NCBI GenBank assembly: GCA_033675265.1 | Contig: JAUJYZ010001244.1 | Coordinates: forward strand, 62,001-126,000 | Origin: Actinostola sp. cb2023 | Lineage: Eukaryota > Cnidaria > Anthozoa > Actiniaria > Actinostolidae | Length of the DNA stretch: 64,000 nucleotides | Direction of reading: 5' to 3' | Shown: positions 11,185-20,874 of the stretch, one piece after another | Position numbering within the stretch: position 1 is the stretch's first letter | Layout: the number at the start of each line of letters is the position of its first letter | Position numbers and translations under genes: made by a program | Notes under the pieces: model-generated | What the model was told of the DNA's origin: nothing | The model's input: only the letters and a program-made list of their open reading frames with translations | Database searches by the model: none

Positions 11185-12418
11185 CTGCAGGGAAAGAACA
11201 TCAAGTTGTGTTAATGTTGATGCAGTCCCAACACTATGGTTGACTCTGGAAGAAATATAAAATGTTCTACTAAAATTAAGTTTTAGTAGAAACCAACCAG
11301 CATACTATCACGAATCCTGCAATCTGATTGGCTAACGTACTCACTATCTATAAATAAAATAATGTTGGTATAAATTCAAAGGTAGTATGCTAGTTGGTTT
11401 CTACTAAAGCAATTATTAGACTACTCGTTCTCGTTTTATATGAGTTCAAATAGTCAACTCGATGCTACAGTGTACGTGCCTCATTGACTATTGACTCATA
11501 GAAAACTTGAACTCGTAGTATAATTGTTCAATAGAAGCATGCGGGAATTGGAAGAAAACGGATGATTTTGGAAAAAAACTTACTATAACACCTGATCCGC
11601 AATATGACGAGTGGCGAGGTCCTAGGGGGTGCGGGGGCATGCCCCCCGAAAATTTTAGTTGGAGGGTCTCTGAAATAGCATTTCCTGCCATTTGAGAGCA
11701 GTTTCCAACTGACAGAAAATTGATCTTGTGGCCGAATCATGGGAGCCTTAGAGTGATACACCCACCCTTTCCCAAGTGATGCCCCTTAACCAAGTGAATT
11801 AAATCCTACGACTCCCCAGACGATAAATATATGAAAATTTATTGTCATTTCAGGCCATTGAAAATCGTCATTTTTGGCCATTTTGTATATTTTGCAGGGG
11901 CTAAAATCCATTGAGAATTGTAATTTTGGGCCACTTTTGCGTCATTTTCACCAAAAATGACGGTGTTGAACGATTTTTGAGCATTTTGCAAAGGCTATAG
12001 TCCATTGATATACATGGTTTTGCTATTTATTCCTGTCATCATTAAAACACAATGCTCATGCTCCCACATGAGCGTAAATTTATGTGACCCTCCCCTTTTC
12101 ACTGCCTGTTTAGTCCCTTATATGAGTATGAGTATCTGTAGTTGTTAGTTTTATAGATTTCATTTTACATGATCTGGGGATATTTGGGTTGGTTCATGAA
12201 CATTTATATTTTGGGGGTTGGGATTTGGTGTTTATATCTAGTAGGGGACCTAGTGTTCTATTGTATTCTTCACCGTCCTTTGGGTAAATCTTGAAATAAA
12301 TAAATATAAAATAAGCTTAAATAATAAATAAATGATTTCAACCTGTGACGCCAATCGATCCATCTGTCACGCCGGTCGATCGAGCAGTTTATTTGAACTT
12401 GACAAATTCTGAAAACAC
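11185..12418. other. Intergenic; dispersed repeat fragments
   Basis: The segment 11266-11530 contains GTTTCTACTAAA/TTTTAGTAGAAAC, TATAAATTCAAAGGTAGTATGC and GACTACTCGTTCTC, which recur near 7370-7440, 7990-8040 and 61800-61920. This is a dispersed, partly inverted repeat. The rest is AT-rich with no supported gene. Confidence 0.5.
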
Positions 12419-12952
12419 TTACTCTGATCTCATAGATCCAAGCATGTTGTCTTCTTTTCTTAGACGGCAGAACCTGCATCTTCTTGCGCACCTCCAGCAC
12501 CGAGGATATCTATCTGTTATTACCCTGTCTTCCTCTTCGTCAAGGTGTTGCTCTACATCAAAGATAATAGATGGCGGAACTGGCTCTTTCGTTGTACTTG
12601 AAAACATATTATTTCTCTTAGACAGTTTCAGTCTTGAAGAAATGAGTGTCAATAGTTCTGTAGTTGGCTCTTGACCAGTCGCCCAATTCCCCAATCGTTT
12701 GGGTGAAAGCTTGGTGAACTCTTCCCTCGTCTCGGGGTTGGCTACATCGAGTAGTCTCCCAAAGAGACTACAAACTCCATGTAGGACCTGCTCTCCTCTG
12801 ATTTTATCGGTGGATCGCAGGCCTGAGATGGCAGCTAAAGTATATATGGCTAGATCGAGTAGCTCAAGAATACTTTTCGGTATACGTAACTTGTTGCAAG
12901 GTTTGCTGCAAGACGACGATGCTTCACTTGTAGTTGTGCTTGAAGACGCCAT
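12419..12952 (-). CDS. Intact 177-residue ORF, unrecognised
   Basis: A clean minus-strand ORF with an ATG start (MASSSTTTSEASSSC). A serine-rich N-terminus of about 20 residues is followed by an alpha-helical-looking body (about 22-130: LELLDLAIYTLAAISGL, GVCSLFGRLLDVANPETREEF, LLTLISSRLKLSKRN), then an acidic patch and a Cys/Arg-rich end. The end could be intron read-through, since CTGGAG|GTGCGC offers a donor near 12490. It is divergent to the next ORF; the start region 12953-13460 could hold both promoters. No family is recognised. Confidence 0.5.
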   Translation of the reverse strand: MASSSTTTSEASSSCSKPCNKLRIPKSILELLDLAIYTLAAISGLRSTDKIRGEQVLHGVCSLFGRLLDVANPETREEFTKLSPKRLGNWATGQEPTTELLTLISSRLKLSKRNNMFSSTTKEPVPPSIIFDVEQHLDEEEDRVITDRYPRCWRCARRCRFCRLRKEDNMLGSMRSE

Positions 12953-13957
12953 TTTTTGTGCACGTGGAGAGCAGTGTCAACACAGGAAGCCCAACTTTGA
13001 TTTTGTTAGACTCTTCTCTTCCACAGTTCCCGCTCGGCCGTTTACACATACACAGGAACAGGAAGAAATCTAAAACTTTCTGAAATTCGCTGAAAATTTG
13101 TACAGCTATAGCAAATATAGACTACAACATACTACCACAGTTTCGAGACTTTTACTATAGTATTTACAGAAGAAAAAATATATAATCCACAAAATTACCA
13201 TTTGGGCTTCCTGTGGTTGAGTGAGGTTTATCAATCCCCTCTCCTTCTTTCTGACGAGTGGGCTCTGGGTACGAGGAATGGATTATCGTCTTGGAGATCA
13301 AGTTGTAACCAGAGTTGTAACGGCAAACAACACTCTTGGACAACACGTGCAACAGCAAGAGTCTGTTTATCTGGTTTTATATCATAGTTACTAGGCAAGA
13401 CTACCTGAACAACCCAACGGATCAACCCAACAGAAACCACCCAACAGTACGCCGAGAACTACTTTGACATTCCTGAAACCCTTATACGATATAGCAGTAT
13501 GGCAGTACATTCTAATGTGTGGAATGCATGAGAAGGAAGGCAGTACCAAGTCGAATTCGAAACCTGCTATGACTTACCGAATGCACGAAGTGGTCGCCAA
13601 CATCTTGTGTAGACTTTTGGGGGCATCCGCGTATAGCCATCTTCGTGAGAAGGTGGAAAGCCAACAAGTCCTCGAGGCCACTGCACAATGGCGGATTGGA
13701 GATGCAGCCACGAAGCAATTAATCGATTGGTGCCAAGACCAATGGCGTCGTAAAGAACCCATTCTTCCAAGACCTTCACGTTATGGAGTTGGTGAACCGT
13801 TATGCGTCCCGCTGTTTGGCAATAACATGCCCTTGTGCCATGTATGTGGTTGTCCGCGTCCTGAATGCAGAGAAGAGCTAGGGCACGGACTACAACTTGA
13901 GCTGTCATCTGCCAGAGAACTTTTGAAAATGACTTGTGAAGAGGAACAACGAATACA

Positions 13958-15066
13958 GGTCGTTTCGCACAATTGCCGTTTCGCACAAGTCGTTTCGCAC
14001 AATTACCGATTCGCACAAGTCCAGTTCGCACAAATCTAGATATCATTCGCACAACTATCATAAGTACCTATAATATTATATGAACTTCAACTTTATTTAT
14101 TTCAAGTGATATTTCGAAGCTCTATTTCGTAAAATACGTGAGTTATTTGCCGTTGTGTTGTCGATCGATGTTACGTTCAATCCCGTTCGATTAATTGTTG
14201 TCTTCGCACAAACTATAACTTATAAGCGGTTTCATATAAGCTTATGTCATCCCCACAACTATTAGTATCTTCCCAACATCATTCTCAATCACAAGTAAAT
14301 CAGTTCGAAGAAATGAAACGACAATCTTTCAGTCGGTAATGTAATATACATTTTCACGGACTCCCGGCCGCGTGACACGCAAGCCCAGGGCCTCTCTACT
14401 CGCTAATTTTCCAAAATGGCGGACACGCAAGGTAAGTTATATATAAACTTAAAGTGCCTATCACCCCTGTGAGATTGTTTTACAAATCTATTCAATATAA
14501 GCTGAATAGTTGGTGGGTTCAGTATTTTTTGAATTGAACCTTGCGTTTATGAGTTATAGAGGTTTGAAATCTCAATATGTTGTCAGTGTATTTATGGTTA
14601 TAATCAATCAAGGTCTACAAGGAGATCGAGTCAGTTGCCGGTCGGTGATCAGCCCGACGGCGAAAGCCGCGTTCGTTCCCTTATTGTCCATTTATTATCA
14701 GTTTCTTACTTCAAGTCAGATTAATTATATAACTGGTTTCATATAAATAGATATTTCACATTGGTTCACTATCAGGCGTGAGTTAGTGATCGTATGTACA
14801 TCCATCTTACGGCGAACTTACGGCGGACGGACTTTGAATGAACGATCAACTGTGAACTCTGAATTGTGTAAAGTCTTGTAAACCATAATTCCCCTGTCAA
14901 TAATAAATGAAGACTGACTAGTTATTGCTTTGATACACTTTACTATACTAAAATGTTGATTTAGTAAAGCAACTATACATTTGTGCGAATCGTACTTGAC
15001 ATTGTGCGAACTGGTTCATTTCTGTGCGAAACGACCTGTGCGAAAAGGCAATTGTGCGAAACGACC
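13958..15066. mobile_element. 1.1-kb non-autonomous DNA transposon with TTCGCACAA sub-repeats
   Basis: Left end GGTCGTTTCGCACAATTGCC and right end GGCAATTGTGCGAAACGACC are inverse complements. Inside each end TTCGCACAA/TTGTGCGAA recurs several times (sub-terminal repeats, as in hAT ends). Flanks (GAATACA on the left, GGATACC on the right) look like a decayed 7-8 bp duplication. No transposase is encoded. The interior carries the short exon-like ATG unit at 14416. It interrupts the ORF around it. Confidence 0.82.
14416..14431 (+). other. Exon-like start unit inside the transposon (MADTQ + donor)
   Basis: AAAATGGCGGACACGCAAG is followed directly by GTAAGT. The ATG is in strong context with a consensus splice donor 16 bases later. 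This is the usual shape of a first coding exon of a gene with a short leader. Whether it is captured host DNA or the relic of a transposase first exon cannot be decided. Confidence 0.35.
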
Positions 15067-15176
15067 GGATACCGGAACAACAACAGGAAGGCGATGAAAA
15101 GGGTGCGGAAGAGGAAGGCGCCGGGGAATCAAATCTGCCCGAAAGATTGCGACCAAGGAAGAGAAAGGCAAAGTAA

Positions 15177-16530
15177 GATGTTCAGTTTATTTTAAGCTTA
15201 CATTTGTACTCTATTTATACAGGATTTTAGTACTTTTTAGGCTTTCGCGTGAGTAGACATTGAAGAAGATGCGGGGACGTTTTTTTAAAATACACTAGCA
15301 AGTTTTCCTTGACAAGTCTCGGTTGTGACTGGGAACTCAACTCATTAATAATTCCTTGCCACATTGTTGTCGTTCACACGGGCAAAAAATAGCTGTGGGG
15401 TATTCAGTTGGTATTCTGCAGTTTAGCCGAAACTTGTCAAGGGAAACTTGCTCCTGTAAACACGGCTTACTACACTTCTTGAGTGTTCCAATCAGTCCCT
15501 GCATGCTCTAAATCTGCACATCTATTTATGCATTATGCACCAGTCAATTGATACCCCCCCGCCCTCCCCCTGGGGCATTAGCAGGGGAAAGCGGGGACTT
15601 TCACTTCAAATTCACTACCTTTTCGTTCCCCAGTAATCAGGGAATACACTTCGTTTCACCCCTTCGCCTTCCAGAGTAGGGAACAGGCAGGGGATTCGCG
15701 ACTCACATTTTTCTTCAAAATATGGCCTTAATTTGAGTAATTTGGGGGGAACCGGGGGTTTCACTTGACTGCTGCATTGTATCATAGTTATTTTATAAAT
15801 ATATAGTAAATGGAGTAATACTCAAATGTTTTGTCTTTAATTTACCTAGAATCTACTATATAGATAGATGAGTAGAGAAAATACATCAACAAACTACTTG
15901 CTGATCCACAGACTTTAATATTTAAACGTTTTGGCAAACTAGGCCTTCTTCAGTAAAATTAAGTATTTATTCGAGCGAAACATTGATAAAACGACACATA
16001 GCCGTTTTCGTAAATAACATGTACTAAATTATTATATCACAGGGCTAATAATTTGCTATAATTTACATAATATAAGTACAATGTGCACAGCAGACAAAGT
16101 AGCATGGCTTTCAAGTTAGCTGCTGACAGTGTGTGGATGGAATAAAGGTTTGATTATGGGCTCAGAAAAATACTACTGTCAACTCTGCATATTTTAGAAA
16201 CCATGATCTGTATTTTGTTTTTTAATGTGAATCTTGTCCTTACAGATAGTATTTGTATTCTTGGTTTGCACATGAAGTCATCAAAAAGCTAAAATACTTA
16301 TTTTCGATTTATTGAGAGTCAATTTCTGTCACGTAACACTGTCATGTGTATTCTAAAGCCAGAGTATTATACATTTTTTAAATTTTCATCACGATGACAT
16401 AAGTGCAAGTGAAGAACAATTTTTTTGTATAGTATTAAAGGGTCTATAACATTGAAGGTAATCAAGCTTACTTATGCCCTTTCATAATTATTAACTTTGT
16501 TGTCACCACTGATTTCATTGATATGTGGCA
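15177..16530. other. Intergenic; possible Penelope-like 3' flank remnant
   Basis: No ORF is supported. Around 15900-15970 the minus strand reads CTGAAGAAGGCCTAGTTTGC with AAAACGTTTAAATATTAAAG, a text often seen downstream of Penelope-like ORFs in invertebrates (from memory of the family, weak). The rest is AT-rich, with C-rich GGGGAAAGCGGGG text near 15590. Confidence 0.35.
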
Positions 16531-16762
16531 TCGATTCTCTTCCGTCAATCAAACACATTTGACGAGACTACCAATTACAACGAAGGAGCTTGATTCAGTA
16601 AACAACCGTACAATTGAGAGATAAAAGTGCCTCTGCATCCTAATAATTTTATTATTATTAGTCTCGCAGAACTTCAAACAATCTAATGTTTACTGAGTCA
16701 AGCTCCTTGGTTGTAACATTGGTAGTCTCGCCAAATGTGTTTGATTCACAGAAGAGAATCGA
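16531..16762. mobile_element. 232-bp MITE with TCGATTCTCTTC ends
   Basis: Inverted ends TCGATTCTCTTC and GAAGAGAATCGA lead into arms with CAATCAAACACATTTG and CGAGACTACCAATTACAAC. The same family occurs at 60580-61191, where another MITE is inserted into it. No coding capacity. Confidence 0.85.
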
Positions 16763-17813
16763 CAAACTTGCACTGGGACTTTTCTCTGTCTATCTGTTAA
16801 CGTTTGCAGCTGTATTTAAATAAAATATTTGGCCGAGATAATCAATTATTAGAAATACATTTGACATCTTACATTGACATTCTTTTTGATAACATATGCA
16901 ATGATCTTATTAAAACATGTAACATACTTTTGAAATGTTTTCTTTTGTAAACTTGTTACTTTTGAAGATTACATTACTTCATCCATCATCAGGATGAACT
17001 GCGTGGGGATACCTTTCTTTTTGATGACAATTTAACCAATATATATGACGTTTGTAACATTTGAAGTGATAGTGGGAGTACATTATTTTATTTTCAAAAA
17101 AGGTTTAATTCATTTCCGCATGGAGGTTAGTAAAACCTGCAATCACCCTATATGGTATTCAAAACATGGTATTGGTATTGCAGAAACATGCAAGCTCAGT
17201 CAATTTATTCGAAAACGATGAATGAAGTTGTGTCAATTTGCATAATCTTTCTGCCATCCCGCAGCTTAGTGTAAAAAAAGATCTTGCAAGTCCACTTTCA
17301 TTCACACCGACCTAAATCCCTTCTTCCTCCTGCACACAATTTTACACTACAATAAATCAAATCTTCCTAAAAACATGCAACCCACAGTGGCGTATCCAGG
17401 GGGAAGTGTTTTTGGGGTTGCAATCCCCCTGTAGATGTTTTTATAATTGTATATATATGTCTGACCGTAGATCTCTCTTGCACTTTGAGCTCTCCCTCTT
17501 CGTAAGAATAGTTATGATCAAAATACTGTATTACAATTTACAGTAATTGCATTTGCACAAAGAATGTTTCAATTTATTATTGTCCTTTTCCCAATCCATT
17601 CATGCTGTTTGCATGACTGTTTGACTTTGTGGGTTGTTTATCTGATAACTGAAGACCAGAATGTAGAGGAGACAAGTGTAGAGGAGATGAGAGACATCGC
17701 TCCTCATCCAAGAAGACTTGGATGCTAAAAATTGCATTTTAGAGCTTGTTTAAACCCTGGGTCCCACATACACAATCTTTAACCCTTGGCTTCCAATCAG
17801 AGCCAAATAGCGT
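16763..17813. other. Intergenic, no feature supported
   Basis: AT-rich, no ORF above background and no clear repeat on reading. Confidence 0.4.
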
Positions 17814-17945
17814 GCAAACACTAAAACCATGAAACAGTGCTAACTTTAATTAGCACTAAATAGTGCAATGTCTTTTGTTTTCTATTGTTTCATTGGTGCT
17901 ATTTAGTGCTAAATAGTTTGTACGTTTCACGGTTTTAGTGTTTGC
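17814..17945. mobile_element. 132-bp palindromic MITE
   Basis: GCAAACACTAAAACCATGAAAC at the left is the near complement of GTTTCACGGTTTTAGTGTTTGC at the right. The arms continue through AGCACTAAATAG. It is related in style (AAACCATGAAAC, TTTGTTTTC) to the GTGAAAC-type MITEs elsewhere in the window. Confidence 0.8.
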
Positions 17946-17977
17946 ACTCTCAGTAATAGATCGAGTGATTCCATTTA

Positions 17978-18353
17978 GCCGTTTCCATATAGAGCGGGAA
18001 ACTGGGTTCGAGTTGAGACCGCAAAGCATGTATGGTTTGTTTGGAAGGACAGAATCACATATTGATTCCCGTGGAAGTTTAGCTCCTGGGTACCCTGCGA
18101 GCAGAGTCTTCTTTTAACCTCCTCCCAGAGAGAGAGGGCCTTCTCTCTCTCGGGGAGGAGGTTAAAAGAAGACTGCTCGCAGGGTAGCTCCTGGGATGTG
18201 TTCTTCGGTGAGTAAAATATGTCCAGTATAGATGGGACTGTCGAGTTACCTTTTACGAAGGACGCCATGACTATTTTTGACCTTCCAAACAATCCATACA
18301 TGCTTTGCGGTCCCAACTCCCAACCCAGTTTCCCGCTCTATATGGAAAAGGCG
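17978..18353. mobile_element. Fold-back element within the nest
   Basis: Arms TTTCCATATAGAGCGGGAAA/TTTCCCGCTCTATATGGAAA continue through CCGCAAAGCATGTATGG/CCATACATGCTTTGCGG and TTTGGAAGG/CCTTCCAAA. It sits between GATTCCA and AATAAACC of the outer MITE. Its own interior is split by the 18091 hairpin. Confidence 0.82.
18091..18186. mobile_element. 96-bp hairpin MITE with 9-bp target duplication
   Basis: Begins TACCCTGCGAGCAGAGTC and ends GCTCGCAGGGTA, with arms CTTCTTTTAACCTCCTCC/GGAGGAGGTTAAAAGAAG. It is flanked on both sides by GCTCCTGGG (18082-18090 and 18187-18195). A 9-bp duplication is the Mutator-like (MULE) hallmark, so this is probably a MULE-type MITE. Confidence 0.85.
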
Positions 18354-18397
18354 AATAAACCTGGGCACTACTAATTACACCAATACACACTCTTTAA

Positions 18398-18742
18398 GGT
18401 GCAGTAATACGGGCAACAAAATCGTGCAACTTGTCGCGCAACATTGTTGCGTTGCAAGTTGCAGAGCAATGTTTCTCGTATTACCATCGTTCGCGCAATT
18501 TGTCGCGCAACACATTTTCGTGTTGCAGGTTGCAAAACTTTTTTGCGCAAAGTAGAAGCTCTTTCTACTTAATGCAACAAAGCTTTGCAACCTGCAACAA
18601 ATGACCGAAAATTTAATTTGTTGCGCGACAAGTTGCACGAACGATGGTAATACGAGAAACATTACTTTGCAACTTGCAACGCAACAATCTGAAAATGTTG
18701 CGCGACAAGTTGCACGATTTTGTTGTCCGTATTACTGCACCT
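18398..18742. mobile_element. TTAA-flanked palindromic MITE rich in TTGCAAC
   Basis: TTAA lies at 18394-18397 and 18743-18746. Ends GGTGCAGTAATACGG and CCGTATTACTGCACC are complementary, and the arms are made of repeated GTGCAACTTGTCGCGCAAC/TTGCAACGCAAC text. TTAA duplication fits piggyBac or Kolobok; no coding capacity. Confidence 0.83.
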
Positions 18743-18819
18743 TTAATTTTCTTTTGTTTCTTTGCATCTAATAAACACCGACAGCTAATTAGTAGTGCCC
18801 AGGTTTATTGGAATCACTC

Positions 18820-20874
18820 TATAATAAAAAGAAGTGTAACTAAATGTCGAGGGTAAAAAGTAGTAGCTTTTCAAAAAACGGTTGGCATCTGAACTCTGAA
18901 TCTGTGCCTAAAAACACTAGTAGCCAAACTATTCGTCAACGGCAGGTCTTTGCCTCAAGGTTGTGGCATATTCCAGTCATTTCAAGATAGATCACAACTC
19001 ATACCCACAATAATAATAGAGTTTTTGTGCATTACAATCCCTCCCGATCTCAAGATTTCAGATGCCAACGTTTTTTTAAATAGGTGTATACGGCCCTGCC
19101 TGGACTATCTAATTACTGGTATTTAACAATTCACAGATGTCTTTCCATGTTTATTTCATTATTGTTCAAAATTCAAGTTGAACCACGACGGCAGTGATTG
19201 TTCACTAACTGCAAAGCTTTAGCTAGCAAAACGTGTAACTTCTTTGAGAAACTGAATTACGATGTGCTTTTCAACGAAAACTGAAGAAGACGAAAACGAG
19301 AATCAAGAAAAAATTAAGAATGAAAACGCGAATTCGTTTTTTTTCGTGTGCAAAATTTAATTGCTCATGTTACCCTCGACCCTCGACATTTTGTTACACT
19401 CAATATATAAAAAGTCACGGCTAATTGAATTTGGAGATTTTTCATCGTACAGCTTTAAACATCCATTTGGTGTGATCATTCACAGGGTTTCCATCGTGTT
19501 GCTGTTTGATCATCTCTGCTCGAGAATCCTGAGTGTATAACTCAAATGCGTTTGATTTCCTGTGTTGTAAAAACAGTATATACAGATATTTCAAAATACG
19601 TTGAATACTGAATGGTGTATTCCAAGACCAAAGGGCAATGGTTGGGCTCCCTGTGCCTCTTCATGACGTTGAGGACGCCAACGGTCGTTTTCACAGTTAT
19701 TCGTCAGCGCGCGCGCCTTCCTCTTTCACGTCGCGTCGTACGTGTTTGCTGAATCTCTCTATTCTGCAGGAGCGCGCGCGCCAGTCAGTAATACTGCATG
19801 TCGTAAAACATGCCATGTAGCTCTCTGTAGCATTAAATACCCTTTAAAATACGGAGCATTGATGGAAGGAGGGGGTGAAGGGCGCACCGTCTGCTCTCTG
19901 GTATATTAGCATCAGCTAAAAAGATTTCGGACGTTCAATCAGTCCTTTACTTTTTACTTTCATTATAATTAATAGAGGCCTCACCATCTCCCTGCTCTTT
20001 TAATGGTACTATCATCGGCTCCACAACGGGCGGCCCACTGAGCAGCTGATCTCCTTATAGAGTGGGTGGTGTATTTTTTTCCAAAAAGATACTGGCACAT
20101 CTATGAAAATGAGAGTGCAATATTAATGACCTTATCACGACGCCTATAGCTCATCATGTTCATCGTTCATTGCCTCGTTTTGAAAATGATGCGTATATTC
20201 AGGCGTTCAGACTGATCCGTGCATTGAAGGTAAATTTATGGATTTAAAATACCTCGGCTTTTATTTTCTGAGCCCTATAAGTTTCACCGCATACGGCGTA
20301 TCGCCTCCCGGCATTACATATCCGTGGCCAGTCTAGATACAGACTATAGTATCGAGACTATGAATGAGTGATTCAGATCCTTCCTCCAATCGGACCGAAA
20401 GGTTTTTGGCAATACGTACTCGCGGTTTTTATGCATTATACAAACATCAAACAATAAATACGCTTCATGTTCATTTACCTGTCGGAATGTCTTTCTGTAG
20501 TTCGAAACACCGTGTCAAGTCCGAGGAACAAGTTTTATATTATTTTTCGAAACTCTCGGGAAAATATTTCCTTTCCTTATGCCTATGAAACATTAAAAAT
20601 AACATATTTTAGCAATTCATCATATATATTGGTTATCGTCTTATTTGCCCTGTTGCTCAGATATACGAAATCAGTTTCGCGAGACTTTATTTCGCGATTT
20701 CGGTTGTGTTCATATTATAAGTTCAGTATTCTGTCAATGTAGTATAGTCACTTTCGATTTATTTTATAGACAATGTAACGTGGTATCTTCGTCTCAAAAT
20801 TAAAATACTACTGCGTCGATGGTGTTGGAATAAAATACATATTACTATATGTAAAACAAACAAAACCCACGTAC
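18820..20874. other. Long intergenic stretch, little supported
   Basis: Contains a single MITE-like end at 19638 (CAATGGTTGGGCTCCCTGTG) and two GCGCGCGC blocks (about 19706 and 19770). The missing C-terminal exons (HxxR and Tyr) of the minus-strand recombinase gene could lie here; I searched the minus strand by eye without finding them. Confidence 0.4.

Larger units (their letters stand above)
13464..15176 (+). pseudogene. ORF with Cys-rich motif split by a transposon
   Basis: From about 13500 to 13957 an open frame encodes a protein with a helical N-terminal part (MHEVVANILCRLLGASAYSHL), QLIDWCQDQWRRKEP and a Cys-rich motif CHVCGCPRPEC near residue 127 that could bind zinc. At 13958 the frame enters a transposon, so VVSHNCRFAQVV at the ORF end is transposon sequence. 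Beyond the element, at about 15067, the frame resumes with EQQQEGDEKGAEEEGAG and a basic end (PRKRKAK) before TAA at 15174. The true start and upstream exons are uncertain, because frames overlap around 13440-13530. No family recognised. Confidence 0.5.
17963..18819. mobile_element. Nest of palindromic elements (outer MITE GAGTGATTCC)
   Basis: The outermost unit runs from GAGTGATTCCA to GGAATCACTC and its own arms continue as AATAAACCTGGGCACTACTA (18354) and TAGTAGTGCCCAGGTTTATT. Inserted into the left arm is a fold-back (17978-18353), which itself contains a 96-bp hairpin (18091-18186). Inserted into the centre is a TTAA-flanked element (18398-18742). ORFs in this block are hairpin shadows. 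Confidence 0.85.

Noticed and set aside
13567..14061. 164-codon minus-strand ORF opposite the Cys-rich ORF
   Set aside because: Antisense shadow that also runs through the transposon border, so it cannot be an original gene.
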